Shown: in pieces, positions 11,954 through 25,300 of the stretch
Layout: every line of letters begins with the position of its first letter
How positions within the stretch are numbered: position 1 is the first letter of the stretch
Assembly: GCA_025506515.1 (NCBI GenBank)
Contig: CM046443.1
Coordinates: 41,219,331 to 41,283,330 of the forward strand
DNA length: 64,000 nt
Direction: 5' to 3'
DNA from: Flaveria trinervia
Lineage: Eukaryota; Streptophyta; Magnoliopsida; Asterales; Asteraceae
Notes under the pieces: model-generated
Told to the model about the DNA's origin: nothing
The model's input: the letters and a program-made list of their open reading frames with translations, nothing else
Database searches by the model: none
Translations under genes and position numbers: made by a program

Positions 11954-14400
11954 GAGTCTACCTTTCCTTTTAAGCTTCTCTAACATTGCTTCCTCTTAAA
12001 GCTCTTCCGCAGTCATCTTCCTCTTTCATTGGCCATCTTCAGAAGTGCTAGACTTTGGGGGTTCTTGTGTGGAGGTTTCAGGTTGAGAGATGGTGGTTGG
12101 AGCTTGTTGTAGTGATGTTGTTTGAGTGTGAGTTCGGTTGAGAAAATCCTACTATTCACCTTAGATTAGCTCCAGAATTGCATCTGTGATGACTAGATCA
12201 TCGGATAAGGAGAATAATCCTTCTTCAGCTTCCATCTCAGCTTCAGAAGATTGAATTTGTTCTTCCGAGGCTTTGACTTCGGCTTCGGATGTCTGTGGAA
12301 ATGCACTTTCTGTCCAAACTAGTTTAGTTTTTGGGCCATCAATTCTCATTTCCCCTTCTAAATCAATCATAGGTTCAATGTGGGCTTTAGGTTGACCAAC
12401 TTCATGGTTAGTGGTAGAAGGTACATTTAGCATCTGAAGCCCTTCAACTCCAAAGCACATCATAGCTACATCTAGGCTAGGCTAATAAATTAAAGATCCC
12501 ATCAAGAACTTGGAAAAGAACCTGTTTGAACATCCTTGGGTCCATTTGTAAAACAATTGGTGAAGGCTTAGGAAAAATTGTTGTTTTTTGAGTAGGGTAT
12601 CTTGAAGTTAAGGATGTTAAAGCTTGGCTTTATGGTTCCTCATGTGTTTGCCTCTAAACACTCTCCCCCTTTTTGGTAGCATCATCTTGAGAGCTAGATT
12701 AGCTAGAGGAAGAGGTCAATGAAACCTGAATGGTACATGCCTAACAGATCTCACAATTTGTTTCTCATCTAGTTTAGCCTTGAGATTGTCAATCTCAAGT
12801 TGCTGAGTGGCAGACCTGTCCTCTAAAATCTTAACCTTATATTCAAGGTTTGAGACTTTAGAAAATAGGTCTTGAATGGTGAGTTTCAGACTTCCCTCAT
12901 CTTTTTTTGAAGAATCACAGGGAGATGAGGTAACATATATGTTCATCCTTACCACCAGATGTGGTTTCTTGGAACCCTAGTTTCCCTTACCTAATGATGT
13001 CTCTTTTAGAGTTATCAAAGGACATGGTTGTTGTAGATTCAGACTCAAAAATGTTACCATTGACCTGAGGATCCAACGAGGCTCCTTCAGTAGTGGCAGC
13101 TGAATCTACATGAGTCCCTTCCACATTAGTAAGACTCACCTTAGTTAGGTTTTGATCATGGGGGCTAAAGATAAAGACCCCTCTAGGCTCTATTGATCCT
13201 TTAGAGGGTGTTGTGGATCAACTTCATTGCCTTGAAGAGACATAATCTTCTTATCAGTTCTTATCAGTAGGCTAGTCAAAGATATGGAAGTTACACCTAA
13301 TGACCCGGGATGTTAATCAATGTCTATTGGCATTGAGCCTATGGTGGGGCTGTCCCTTTTTTGCTACTAAGGGGAGTATAGTGACTCACCTTGAGGTATT
13401 TCAACTTGGGTGTCGGGCTCAAGGGATTGAGACTAAGGAGACTCTAATCCCATATTGAGGTAAATGGTGAAGGAAAATAAGACCTCAGACTGAGTGGGAG
13501 CCTATGTTTCCACTCTAGTCTTTTTGGATTGAACAGGAGGGGCTTGCCCGATCAGAGTAGATTGACTAAGGGTTTGTTTGGGGCGTCTTTGATATTTGTA
13601 TTTGATGGGGTGAGAAGACAGACTTGGCAATGTGAGGGTTGTTTCTGGTGTGGATTCATCACCTATGGGGTTAACATGGATGTCACGGGAGCTATGCGCT
13701 CAATCACACTTGGAAGAAGTGGACTGTGTCTTCCGGTGAAGTTGGTGGACATCCTCTTCAAAATGTTAATATGGCCAGCCTCATGTGAGGGACTAGAAGA
13801 GCAACTGCACAGACAAGCTTGTTCTGGTCCAACTCATAATTTAAGAAGTGATGGATGTACCTGGGATACATGTAAACTGTCTCCCTTTGAAGGTTGTTCA
13901 TCAAATTGGTTAGCACGAATATTGAGTAGTTAAATCAGAGGCCTCTTACTAACCCATGAACTTGACATCCTAGTTCATATGGGATTTGATCCCATCCCCT
14001 CGACTTTTTTAACAAGCAGTGAAGGACAATGTGCAACAGAAACTTCCACTGGTATGAGAAGTTAAACGTGTAGACAATGGACCTACTGACATCACCGCCA
14101 TATCCCATTAAGGTATATGTTTCGTCAACTTCGGTCTTGGGGAACTCCATTGGTGAACCTTCATTGTGAAACTCGAGATGCTCCCTGATGATCTATTCAG
14201 ATATGATTAACTCTTGGTCACAAATGCTTGACCTCAAAACCCTAACCACATTCTGGGTTATATCTGTGCATTCCCCTAAAATTCAGCCATGTGGTTTGAA
14301 TACACGATACAGTTTACAGTTAGGGATGTGAAGTGGATTGGGTTAGAAAGGAGATGATTTCAAAGAAGTCAGTAAAATAATAGTGAGAAAGAAGTAGAGA
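11954..14400 (-). pseudogene. Copia-B ORF2, broken and truncated by Copia-A
   Basis: Translation on the minus strand gives the ORF2 N-terminal domain at 14150-13935 (TLMGYGGDVSRS, GWDQIPYELGC), a Pro-rich middle, a coiled coil at 12955-12716 (RSATQQLEIDNLKAKL) and a Ser/Glu-rich block at 12463-12161 (VKASEEQIQSSEAEMEAEE). Similarity to Copia-C ORF2 continues to about 11957 and stops at the Copia-A LTR. The start is damaged: homology begins near 14375 and no clear ATG is left. Plus-strand open frames here, such as 13529-13933, are antisense to it. Confidence 0.82.
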
Positions 14401-14759
14401 AATAAGCTAGATTTAGGTAAATTAGGGGTGAAGAAAGCTTTGGATAGTGAAATTGATAAAAAGATTAAAATGGGTAAGTTGAAATATTTAAATGGATGAA
14501 AGTGGCAGATGGATAAGGTGAAGTGATGATTTGGGTATGATGTGACAAGGGCGGTAAGATTAAATCCATTTAAAATATTTCGACATCATTAAGAAAATCT
14601 ATACCTTTTACAGTTGTGGGGCCCAAAGATTTCTATTACACAGTAAGGTCTTTTTCCGAGTATAAGAGATTTCCGAAGATAATCTTCTTCCGATGCCAAC
14701 TTAACTTCTGAAGGTAATTTCATACTTCTGAGAGTAACGTGGTTTTTCCAAATGAAAAG
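14401..14759 (-). promoter_or_regulatory. Copia-B spacer, ORF2-proximal half
   Basis: On the minus strand this reads: TTCCGAAG-like motifs (14640-14759), then GGGCCCCAC and TGTAAAAGG (about 14610-14630), then TTACCGCC, then a TTTAAATATTT box near 14484-14493 ahead of the ORF2 region. Copia-C and Copia-F have the same order. It is cut off at 14759 by the Copia-C insertion. Confidence 0.6.
14755..14759. other. Left target-site duplication of Copia-C
   Basis: AAAAG just before the Copia-C 5' LTR pairs with AAAAT at 27369-27373, four of five bases. The sequences on the two sides join into a continuous Copia-B spacer, which supports a simple insertion. Confidence 0.6.
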
Positions 14760-15558
14760 TGTTGGATCAAGAAGAAGGCTAATGCAATCAAAACTAAGTC
14801 ACTTAGATAATTTTTGGTACTGAATGCAAAGGCTTCCAAAGCTTAGCATGGAACTTCCGAAGGTTGTAAAGTTCTTCCGCAGACAAAGTGAAAGATCAAC
14901 TTCCAAAGACAAAACTCTACTTCCAAAGTCAAGTGTATACTTCCAGAGTTCAAGCCTTAGAAGAATGAACTGAAGACAACTTCCGAAGTATGATGAAAAG
15001 AAGAAGTCTCCAAGCCTTAGAAGAAGCAGCCTCTTCCGAAGTATAAGTGGCTTCAGAAGTACTTACTCTTCGGAAGCCATTTAACCTTCGCAAGACACTA
15101 CTATGAACCAGTGGACACAAGTATGGTCTCTGACACTTCGTTGCAGACCTCTGATACTGTATGGCTTCTTCCTAAAGAGCCATGCAGTTGACCATAGTAC
15201 ATGTCCTGACTACCAAATCTCAGATAAGACTTTATCCGAGATACCTTAAACTTTAGTCTTGTAGTATAGACTTTAGCTATAGGATCCCAGATGGTATCAA
15301 AATATATCCGACTGTAGGTAGTATTATATATAGGTTCTCTTTGTAACTCATTGTAAAAACAACAACAACTACTGCTTGTAAGAGTCTTGTATTTTGAGTT
15401 GAGAAGCAATATATAAAAGTACCTTGAAAATTACTTCCTGTGTTCTTTATTACTTTCTATATTGTGATCAACTCTTACTAATTCTATCTTAACCCGAGTG
15501 TTGTTCTAGGTGAGTTTGAGAGAAAAACATGTGTTTAGTGACAAACATCGATCCTGCA
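14760..15558 (+). repeat. Copia-C 5' LTR
   Basis: It starts TGTTGGATCAAG and ends ATCCTGCA, with the primer-binding site 2 bp later. TTCCGAAG-type motifs run from about 14840 to 15090. A TATATATAG box lies at 15325-15332 after CCGACTGTAGG. Compared with the 3' LTR it lacks about 74 bp at about 15190-15192, which removes the first hairpin and half of the palindrome found in the other LTRs. Confidence 0.95.
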
Positions 15559-15560
15559 AT

Positions 15561-15572
15561 TGGTATTAGAGC
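15561..15572 (+). other. Copia-C primer-binding site
   Basis: TGGTATTAGAGC differs at one base from TGGTATCAGAGC, the complement of the 3' end of plant initiator Met tRNA. It lies 2 bp after the LTR and would prime minus-strand DNA. Confidence 0.9.
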
Positions 15573-15650
15573 TTCTCAGGCTCTTGATTGCGTGATCTAA
15601 CCATCCAAATCAACTTGTTTTTCACTCCTCCCTACAACCCAATCACTCTA

Positions 15651-18252
15651 ATGGCCCTTAACAAGTCTGAGGTAGAGATAGGAACCATGACAAATGTTCC
15701 CATCATTACACCTGAAAATTTTAGGTCTTGGAGTAGGAGAATGGAAGGCTTCATCAGATATCAAGACAGTAGGATGTGGAACTCCATTTTCAACGGCCCG
15801 TATAAGCCTAAGGTGGCATCACCTGGTGGAAACGATGCCATGATAGAAAAAGGCTGTAGAGGATTACTCTGATGAAGACAGAAAGAAGATGGATATCGAC
15901 AACAATGCTATGACCATTATCATGACTGCAATACTGAACTCCATTATGGTGGGATTCGAGCATTGCACGACTGGCAAAGAATTGTTTGATGCACTTGCTC
16001 AGATGTACTCAAGCTCCAATGACTCAAAGAAGGACTCACTGAAGCAGCAGTTCGAGAACTTCACTCATATTGCTGGAGAGACCCTCAGCCAGCAGTACTT
16101 CAGGTACACGGATCTTATCTCTTCTCTTTAGTCTGTGAACATCACTCCCAAACTCAGAGATCTTACTAGAAATTTCATGAGTGCTCTTCCAAACGAGTGG
16201 ACATTTTACTGTGTCTCTATCAAGAGGACAGAGAACTTGAAGACTCTCACCATGACTGAACTCTATGGCATCCTTGATGGATATCGCCTAGAGATGGAGA
16301 GTAAGAAGGGCTATAAAACAAGTAGACCCATGAGTCTTCCTTCTAGCAACGCTTTAATGGTTGCTGAAGGCTCATTGCCCCCCATAACTTAGCATTTCCT
16401 GACTTATCAGCAGCCATCCTGCTCTTTTGGACCTTACATCACTTTTCCTGAGACTCCAAGGTCTCAACAGGCTCAACACAACTCCTTTCAAGAAAGTTGT
16501 GCCTTTGTCTCAGGAAGTGGACACTCTGGTGATTTTCAATACTGCTTTGATGATCTTGAGTGTTTCAGTCTAGATGCTGTAGAGTACGTGGACATTGTCC
16601 AATAGATGGGTCTTTTAACTTACAGAGCGAAGAAGTTCTTTAGAGAACTGGAAGGCACTTCCCTCAAAACCCAACAACCAGCAAGTTCAGGTTTGACAAG
16701 ACCAAGGCAAAGTGTTACGATTGTAACCAACTGAGTCACTTTGCAAGGGAATGCAAGGCTCCCAAGACCAATCCGGGAACCCCACAGGCCTCCACACATC
16801 CCTCAACCTCAAAGCCCGCTGAGAAGTCAACTGAAACAGCTGCAATGGCTCAAGAAGTTGACTGGAGCTTCATGGTACAAGATGTGACTCATGCTCAAGC
16901 TCTCATGGCCGGAACAGATGATGCCCAGGTATATGAACATCTCTGCACTCCACCTATATAGCTAAAGTTAAACTCTATCAGGATTACAATATGGAAATCA
17001 AATCTGATATTGAGTCTTTAAATATCTTAAAATCTGATTTTAAAAGAGTTGAATCTGACTATCAAAAGAAAATTAAGGAGTTGGAGAAAACTGTGTCTCT
17101 TTTAAAACATGAACACACCAACTACAAGACTCAAATCAAAGATTTGATATCCAAATTGTCTGAGGCTCAAGCCCGCTTGTCACTGCTGAGGCTCAGGCTA
17201 GGAAGCATTCTATCTCTGAGCAAAACTTCCAAGCTATTCTTGCATCATCATCCCACTCCAAACTCTGCTATCAGAACAAAGGAGGGTTGGGAACCAATGA
17301 AATTGCTCCACCATACTCCTATGAGTCTATTAGACAGCCGAGATGTGGTACTGAGGAGCAAGAGGTTCCAACTGCTGACCCTTCCTCACTAGAGTTGAAG
17401 GATGAAGCAACAATAATGGTCACCACAAGGAAGGAACAGGTAGATGTACCCATCTCCTCTTATGAAGAACAAATACTAACTACTAAGGCCAGAAGAAGCA
17501 GAGCTAAAGCTGCTAGGAGAACTGCCAAGAAGGTGGCTGAATCCAAGCTGAAGATTGACCCCAAGCAGAAGGGTGTCTTTATCTCAGCTGGATTCCAAGT
17601 GTTACGTACTTCTAATTCAGGAAAGGAGTGTAATACCAGCACTTCTGTCCTACCAAAGGATCAGAAGTTGAAGGGAAAAGTTGCTGATGAAGAAAAGAAG
17701 CCCAAGAAACAACAACCCTCACATTCCCAAAGAGCTAACATTGCATGCATAATGTGTGGTCTGCAAAACCACATGGCTAAAGATTGTTACTACAATCCTG
17801 CAAGCACACATTATGCAAATAATGTTAGGAAAGAAGGAATCAGGGAAGGTTTCATATTTGGACCTTTTCAAACGGTTCAAGTGATGAAGCTAGTCTCGGA
17901 AGCCAGGTTGCTTTCGGAAGAAGCTCTTTCTTCCGAAGGGAAAATGGCTTCGGAAGCAAAAGCTACTAAGGTTCGGAAGAACAAGAAAGTTCCCTTGAGA
18001 CCTCCCCAAAAGAAGACTGCTTCGGAAGATAGCCATGCTGCTAAAGCTTTAACAAGCTCATCCTCCAGGATCAATCAAAGGATGGACTGGAATATCAAGG
18101 AAGATGTTGCAGCCCAAACCTCTTCTTCAAAGACCTCTATTGAACCCCCATGCATAACATTTGGTTCAATTATGTCATTATCTTTGGAAGAACCCAAGAC
18201 TAGCAAGGCTTGGGCTTCCAAACTAAACTTATGTGCAGGGACATCCATATGA
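15651..18252 (+). pseudogene. gag: Copia-C gag, broken
   Basis: The start ATG (MALNKSEVEIGTMT) also opens Copia-F gag. The capsid domain spans 15651-16392 and the main homology block is at 16150-16320. Lesions: an extra A in the A-run near 15850, TAG at 16129-16131 (Gln to stop), TAG at 16390-16392 and an indel near 16640. Knuckle 1 (C-X2-C-X4-H-X4-C) at 16713-16754 is intact. A coiled coil runs over 16991-17215. A 322-codon stretch (17287-18252) holds a basic region, an intact knuckle 2 (CIMCGLQNHMAKDC, about 17750) and a Ser/Glu tail encoded by TTCCGAAG words (17890-18030). The last codons overlap the start of pol in another frame. Confidence 0.9.
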
Positions 18253-21200
18253 CAAGAACAACAATATCTGGATTGTAGATAGTGGATGCTCCAGGCATAT
18301 GATAGGGAACATATCTCTCCTTCAACAGTTTCAGAACTATGATGGAGGTCCATTCCAATTTGGAGGTGAGGTCGGAGGATATATTTCTGGCAAAGGGAGT
18401 ATATCCAATGGTAAATTAAAGGTTGGCAAAGTTCACTTTGTCAAATAGCTTGAACACAATCTGTTAAGTGTTTCTCAATTCTGTGATCAAAAGCACTAAA
18501 TGCTTTTCACAGAACATGAGTGCATTATCCTCAAACCTGGGATGGCAATTCTTCCGGAATTGGTGCTTCTTAGATCTCCTAGAAAAAGGGATATGTACAA
18601 GCTTGATATGAACAATGCTTCCCCAATGGGTGAAGTATCATGCTTTCTTTCCAAAGCTGATAGGGATGAGTCAACACTATGGCATAAACGTATATGTCAT
18701 GTAAATTTTAAGACAATGAATAAATTGGCTAAAAATAACTTGGTACATGGTTTACCTAAAAAGGAGTTTTTCTGCAAAGATAACTGTGTTGCATGCCTGA
18801 AAGGGAAACAACACAAGACATCTCATAAATCCAAATGTGTTAACTCTATCATTATTCCATTACACTTATTGCACATGGATCTTTTTGGTCCCACAAGTAT
18901 AATGAGCATTGGAAGGAAATCATATTGCCTTGTGATAGTTGATGATTTTACAAGATTTACATGGGTATTCTTTTTAAGAACTAAAGATGAGACTGCTGAA
19001 ACACTAAAATCTTTTATTCTTAAAATAGAAAATCAAATTGATCACAAGGTTAAAATCATTAGAAGTGATCAAGGGACTGAGTTTAAGAACTTCATTCTTG
19101 ACTCATTCTATAAATCAAAAGGGATTGCCAGACAATATAGTGCTCTCAGAACTCCTCAACAAAATGGTGTTGCTGAGAGGAGGAACATGACACTTATTGA
19201 GGATGCTGAACTATGTTAGTTGATTCAAAACTACCTCTACCATTCTGGGCAGAGGCAGTCAGCACTGCATGCTATGTGCAGAATAGAGTTCTTGTAGTTA
19301 AGCCCCATGGAAAAACCCCTTATGAGCTATGGAACAAGAGGCCTCCATTCATTGGCTTTCTAAGGTCCTTTGGCAGTAGGTGTACCATAATACAAAGGAC
19401 AAATTGGCAAAATTTGCTGAAAAGTCAGATGATGCTATCTTTGTTTGATACTCTTCAAGCTCCAAAGCTTACAGAGTATACAACATTAAGAATCAACAAT
19501 TTGAAGAGTCATCCAATATAGTTATTAATGAGCACACTCTTTGTGTTAGGGGGAATGGCCCTAATCATATCTTTGATTTAGAATTGTTTCCAAACTATTC
19601 TAAACCATCTTGTGAGAATGTTTCAGTTGGAACAGGTGCTCAAAATGATGTTGATGCGGTGCTTGATGATCAGTGTTTGAGCTTCCCAGACCTAGTCCAA
19701 ATTCTCCAAGAGCTGCAACAAACTAAGTCTCCACCATTCACAGATCTGATAGCTTGACCATATCAAGGAATTATGAAGCTTCTTCAAGTGAATCACTCAC
19801 TGAGCCTCAAAACTCATCAGGTGATCCACCACAACACTAGGCAGAAGGAATTAGTGTTTTGCAAGAACATGAAACTGTTAATGCTACTTCATAGCCAACC
19901 ATTGATGATGTTTCTCACTCATTCAATCAGTCCTCATTAAATGATTTTGAAACAACAGCAGGACGGAGTGTTCTAGTTCCTGAGCAAAATATGTCCAACC
20001 TGGATCTATCTCTGCAACTAGAAATGATTCCTCGCCTTAGGATTCATAACACTCATCTTGCTAAGAACATCATAGGGGATGTCACTGAGGGTGTGAGAAC
20101 AAGAGGACAGACTTATCATGGGAATGTCTGCTTGTACTCATGCTTTCTATCCCAGATGGAACCCAAGAAGGTAGAAGATGCCTTAAAAGATAGTAGCTGG
20201 CTTGAATCGATGCAAGAGGAGCTGCTTCAATTCAAGAGACAGAAGGTATGGAACCTATGTCCGCTACCATCTGGTCAAGTACCAATAAGCACTAAATGGG
20301 TTTTCAGAAACAAGAGAGATGGTAAAGGCTTGATAATCAAGAACAAAGCAAGACTTGTAGTTCAAGGATACACACAAGAGGAAGGAATTGATTATACTGA
20401 TGTCTTTGCACTAGTTGCAAGACTTGTGGTAGTTAGGATCTTCCTTGCTTATGCTGCATCCAAGGACTTCACTGTCTATCAGCTTGATGTCAAGTGTGCA
20501 TTTCTATATGGGGATATAGACAGGGAAGTCTATGTATGCCAACCTCTAGGATTTGAAGACCCACAGCACCCCAACTATGTGTGCAAATTGGATAAAGCTC
20601 TATATGGGCTGCACCAAGCACCTAGGCTATGGTATGAGACATTGTCTCAGTTTCTTCTAAAGAATGGCTACACTAGAGGTACCATTGACAAGACTCTCTT
20701 CATCAGAAAGTCTGGAAAGAACATCTTGCTCGTTCAAGTCTATGTTGATGGCATCATATTTGGTTCTTCAAATGACCAAATGTGTAAGGACTTTGAGAGC
20801 ATTATGAAGAAGAAGTTTGAGATGAGTTCCATGGGAAAATGGACTTTTTCCTTGGAATTCAGGTGAAGCAAATGAAGGAGGGTTCTTTATTAATCAATCT
20901 AAGTATGTCTCTAACATCTTAGAAAGATTTGAAATGAAGGATTGCAAGCCTGCCAAGACACCCATTCCTAGAAACCATAATCTTTGTCCCGACCTTGAAG
21001 GGGAGGATACTGATCAACATCAGTATAGGGCAATTATTGATTCTCTGGTGTATCTTACTGCTAGTAGACCTGATATCATGTTTGCTACTTGTATTTGGGC
21101 AAGATATCAGGCTGCTCCGAAGGTGTCTCACTTAGCTGTTGTTAAGAGAATCCTCAGATACCTTAAAGTAGCACCTAAACTAGGTCTCTTGTATCCCAAA

Positions 21201-21682
21201 AACAAGGATTTTAATCTTTATGGATACTCTGACAGTGACTATGGTGGCTGCAATATTGACAAGAAATCAACATCAGGGGGATGTCAATTTCTTGGTGGAA
21301 GGATCATCTCATGGCAATGCAAGAAACAATCCTGTGTATCTACATCAACTGTTGAAGCTGAATACATTGCTGCTGCTAGTTGTTGTGCTCAACTGCTATG
21401 GATTCAGAATCAGATGTTAGATTATGGATTCAACTTTATGATTACTCATATCTATATTGACAACAACAGTGCTATCTCCATTACTGAAAATCCAGTGAAG
21501 CACTCCAAGACAAAGCATATTGACATTAGGTATCATTTCATTAGAGATATTCATGAGAAAAATCAGATTAAACTAATCAAAGTTGACTCAAATGAACAAT
21601 ATGTGATTTGTTCACCAAAGCTTTTGATGAGCAAAGATTTAAGTATCTCATAACAGCTATTGGGATGATAAACTTTGATTAG
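18227..21682 (+). pseudogene. pol: Copia-C pol, broken
   Basis: It lies in a different frame from gag and opens at about 18227. The protease Asp-Ser-Gly is at 18278-18286, followed by CSRHM. Stops are at 18446 and 18497. Integrase: LWHKRICH and CVACLKGKQHK form the zinc finger; catalytic residues lie in HMDLFGP, RSDQGTEF and NGVAERRN; a frameshift falls near 19210. The linker is shifted several times. RT is open at 19991-20866 (292 codons), but its catalytic box is YVDG (20741-20752) instead of YVDD. RNase H covers 20934-21653 with acidic residues in DSDYGG, EAEYIAA and IDNNS. The true C terminus, GMINFD-stop, is at 21680-21682 after a frameshift. Confidence 0.93.
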
Positions 21683-22327
21683 ATCACCTCTTTTGAAAAC
21701 CTTTTAATGTGTAATGTCTTTTGTCAATACAATTTAAGCCCTGTTACAAAAGATCTTTCTAAAAATTTTCTATGTGTAAATTTCTTCTGAAGAGAATTAA
21801 CCCTCGGAAGTTATTTTTATATCTTCCGAAGCATAATTTCTCAAAGGATAATTTTTCTTCTCGGAAGAACTTTTGGTCTCGGAAGAAGCGATTGATTACA
21901 TATCAGATCTACTTCCGAGGTTCACAAATTCTCCATTCGGAAAGCAACTCTAACCTTCAGAAGCAAAGTTTTTGCTTCGAAAGTAAGAATTGCCTTCAGA
22001 AGACAAATTACCTTCGGAAATGTTTTACATTCGGAAGAAAGATTCTACTGTGTAACGTAAATCTCTTGGGCCCCACACTGTAAAAAGCAAAGATTTTGTT
22101 AATGATGTTGGATTATTTAACTGATTTTAACCTTACCGCCACTGTCATTTCATCCACTAAACCGTCACATCACCTTATCCTAACCCCCATTACCGCCTTC
22201 CCACCCTCTCTTAAATAATCTCGACCGTTCAATCTCATCTTCTTACTTGCAATCTTTACTGCCCTAGAAAATTTTCTCCTCTGTAACTTTACCAAGCTCA
22301 AAATCATCCACTTTCACCTTTCTCCAA
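21683..22327 (+). promoter_or_regulatory. Copia-C spacer between pol and ORF2, candidate internal promoter
   Basis: It is non-coding. CTTCCGAAG/CTCGGAAG motifs cluster at about 21780-22040. GGGCCCCAC and TGTAAAAAG follow at about 22068-22088, then TTACCGCC twice, then TTAAATAAT at 22211-22219, 117 bp before the ORF2 ATG. The same order is seen in Copia-B and Copia-F. I infer an internal promoter; a purely structural role is possible. Confidence 0.6.
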
Positions 22328-25300
22328 ATGGCACTCAACCCTCAGCACAACCAGGTCGCACTCCTTGATTCTTCAAGGGATGCCGACTTCTCTGAAATCA
22401 TCTCCTTTCTCACCCAATCACCTTACTAAGCTGCTCTTACCGTTAACCCCACTTTTTTCTCCAACCACATGGCCGAATTTTGGGGAAATGGTCAAGCCAA
22501 AACCCTATATGGGATTCGAGTACTGAGGTCCAACATTTGTGGACAGGAGTTGATCATTACTGAACAACTCATCATGGATTATCTAGAGCTTCATGATGAT
22601 GGAGCTCCTACTAAGTTCCCGAAGGCAGATTTGGACAGCACCTACATCCTTATGGGATATGGTGGCGACATCAGCAGGTCAACGGTATACAAATTCAACT
22701 TCTCTTACTATTGGAAGTTTCTCCTGCATGATGTTCTCCACTGCTTGTCCAACAAGTACGGCGGATGGGATCAAATCCCATATGAACTAGGATGCTTAGT
22801 TCATGGACTGGTGAAAGGCCTGCGCTTCAATTACTCACGATTTGTGTTTACCAATCTAATTGGGAATCTACAATAGGAGACATTCTATATGTATCCTAGA
22901 TTCATCCAACACATCATCAACTGTGAGTTGGACCAGAGCTTGTCTGTGCAGCTGCTCTGAATGTCCCCCACATGCGGCCTACCATCTTCAAGACATTGAA
23001 GAAGGTATCCACCAACTTCATTGGAAGGTACACCACTCTACTTCCAGGTATGATTGATCGCATAGCTCCTGGTGACATCCATGTTCACCCCACAGGTGAT
23101 GAACCCACACTAGCAACCACCACCACAATGCCAACACTGCCTTCTCCACCCATCACCATCACATATCAAAGACGCCCTAAGAGAACCCTTGTTCAATCTA
23201 CTCTGATTGAACAAGCCCCTCTTGTTCAATCCAAAAAGACTATAGTGGAAACATGGGCTCCTACTCAGTGTGAGGTCTCTCCATCCTTCTCTTTTGACCT
23301 CAATATGGGTTTTGAGTCTCCTCAGTCTCAAACCCAGGAGCCCGACACCCAAACCAACAGCCTTCAGAATGAGTATCTACACTCTTCTGAACAGCCAACA
23401 AGGGAAAGCCCCACCAAAGGCTCAATGCCAGTAGACATTGATCAAGGTCCCGGGTCAGTAGGCTTAACCTCCCTATCTTTTACTGACCTCTTCTTCAAAA
23501 CTGATGAAGAGATAACATCTCTCAATGGCAATGACGTTGATCTACAACACCCTCTTCAAGATCAACAGAGCCCGGAGAAATCCTTATCTCTAGCCCCCAT
23601 CAGCAACCAATTACTGAGGTGAGTCCTACTGATGTGGAGCGGACTCATGCAGATTTAGCTGCCACTACAGAAGGTGCCTCAATGGACCTTGTGGACAGTG
23701 GTAACATATCTAAAACTGAATCTGTGGCAACCGAGCACTTTGATGACTCCGAAAGAGACATCATTGAGCACGGGAAACCAGGGTGCCAAGAAACCACATC
23801 TGGTGGTGAGGCTAAACATACCAGGTATGTTACCTTGTCTCCCCGTGATTCTTCAAAAGAAGATGGGGGAAGCATGAAACTCCTTATTCACAACCTTCTA
23901 TCAAAAGTCTCAAACCTTGAATCCTTGGTTAAGACTTTAGAAGCAAGGTCCGCCACTCAGCAACTTGAGATTGACAATCTCAAGGCCAAACTAGCTAAGA
24001 AACAGACAGAGAGGTCTGTCAGGCATGTACCTGTTCAGGTCTCATTGACTTCTTCCTCTAGCTCATCTAGCTCTCAAGATGATGCTACCAAAAAGGGGGA
24101 TAATGTTCAGAGACAAACACTTGAGGACCCCCTACAGAGCCACACTTCAACTCCAACTTCAACTTTATCTACTCCTATTATTATGTGTCTGAGCCATCTC
24201 AAGTCATTCTACAGATTGACTCAAAGATGCTCAGTGATCTCTACAAACTCTTCACCAAGTTTCTATTGAGATCCTCCATAGATCAGCCAAGTCCAGATGT
24301 TGCAATGCTCTACTTTGGAGCTGAAGAGCTTCAGAGGCTAACTGCACCTTCTACCACTGTGGAAGAAGTTGGTCAACCTAAGGTCCACATGGAACCTAAG
24401 ATTCATTTCGAAGGGGAAATGGGGCCTGATGGCCCAGCAACTAAAATAGTTGGGATAGAATCTGCATCTCCTCTAACTTCTGAAACTAAAGTTAAAGCCT
24501 CAGAAGAACAAGCCGAATCTTCCGAAGCTAAAATGGAAGTTGCGGAAGGACTGTTTAAGATGTCCGAGGAACTGATCATCATAGATACAATCCTTGAAAT
24601 GGCATCTGAGGTGAACAGCGAGGACTTTCTGAAACTTCCTCCATCACAGACACCATCTCTAGCTCTCTCACAGTCAGAACCCTCTCTCCAAGAACCACCA
24701 CAGTCAAGCACTTCAAAAGACAAAGGCAAAAGAAAATTGACTGCAGAAGAGCTTCAGGAAGAGGAGAAGATTGAGAAACTTAAGAAGAAAGGACGAATTC
24801 CAACTGAGAAGTTGCTAGCTACCAGTACAAAAGCAGCTGCAACCAATCAAGAGGCTGTCAACAACAAAAGAAGAGAAGAGATCATTGACCAGCTTATCCA
24901 AATGGGAGCTGCCAATGAAGAGACACTCCTGCTACCACTAGAGGAGTTGGTGGATCTAGAGAAAGCAACCCGGCTGAAACTTGAAGAAGCCAGGTTGGCC
25001 TTGGAGAAAGAAGAAGAAAAACAGAAGAAAGCTGAGCTGCAGCTGAGGAGAGACAAGATAAACTTCCTACTCTCCAGAGGCTTTAATCTTCAAGAACTTT
25101 CTCCACACAATGATGATACGATCCTCTGGCTCTACAACAAAGAGCAGGATCAAATAGAGAAAGAAAGTAAGAAGGCTACAAGAGAAAAGGCAAAGGAGAA
25201 GAAGAAAAAGGAAGAAAAGGCTAGGGACACTGCAACGAAGCAGCTCACTGAGAAGGCCTGGATGAAAGACTATCTTCGGGCCCATGGCTTCTCTGACAGG

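Noticed and set aside
13529..13933. 134-codon plus-strand open frame
   Set aside because: It is antisense to Copia-B ORF2 and has no recognisable features.
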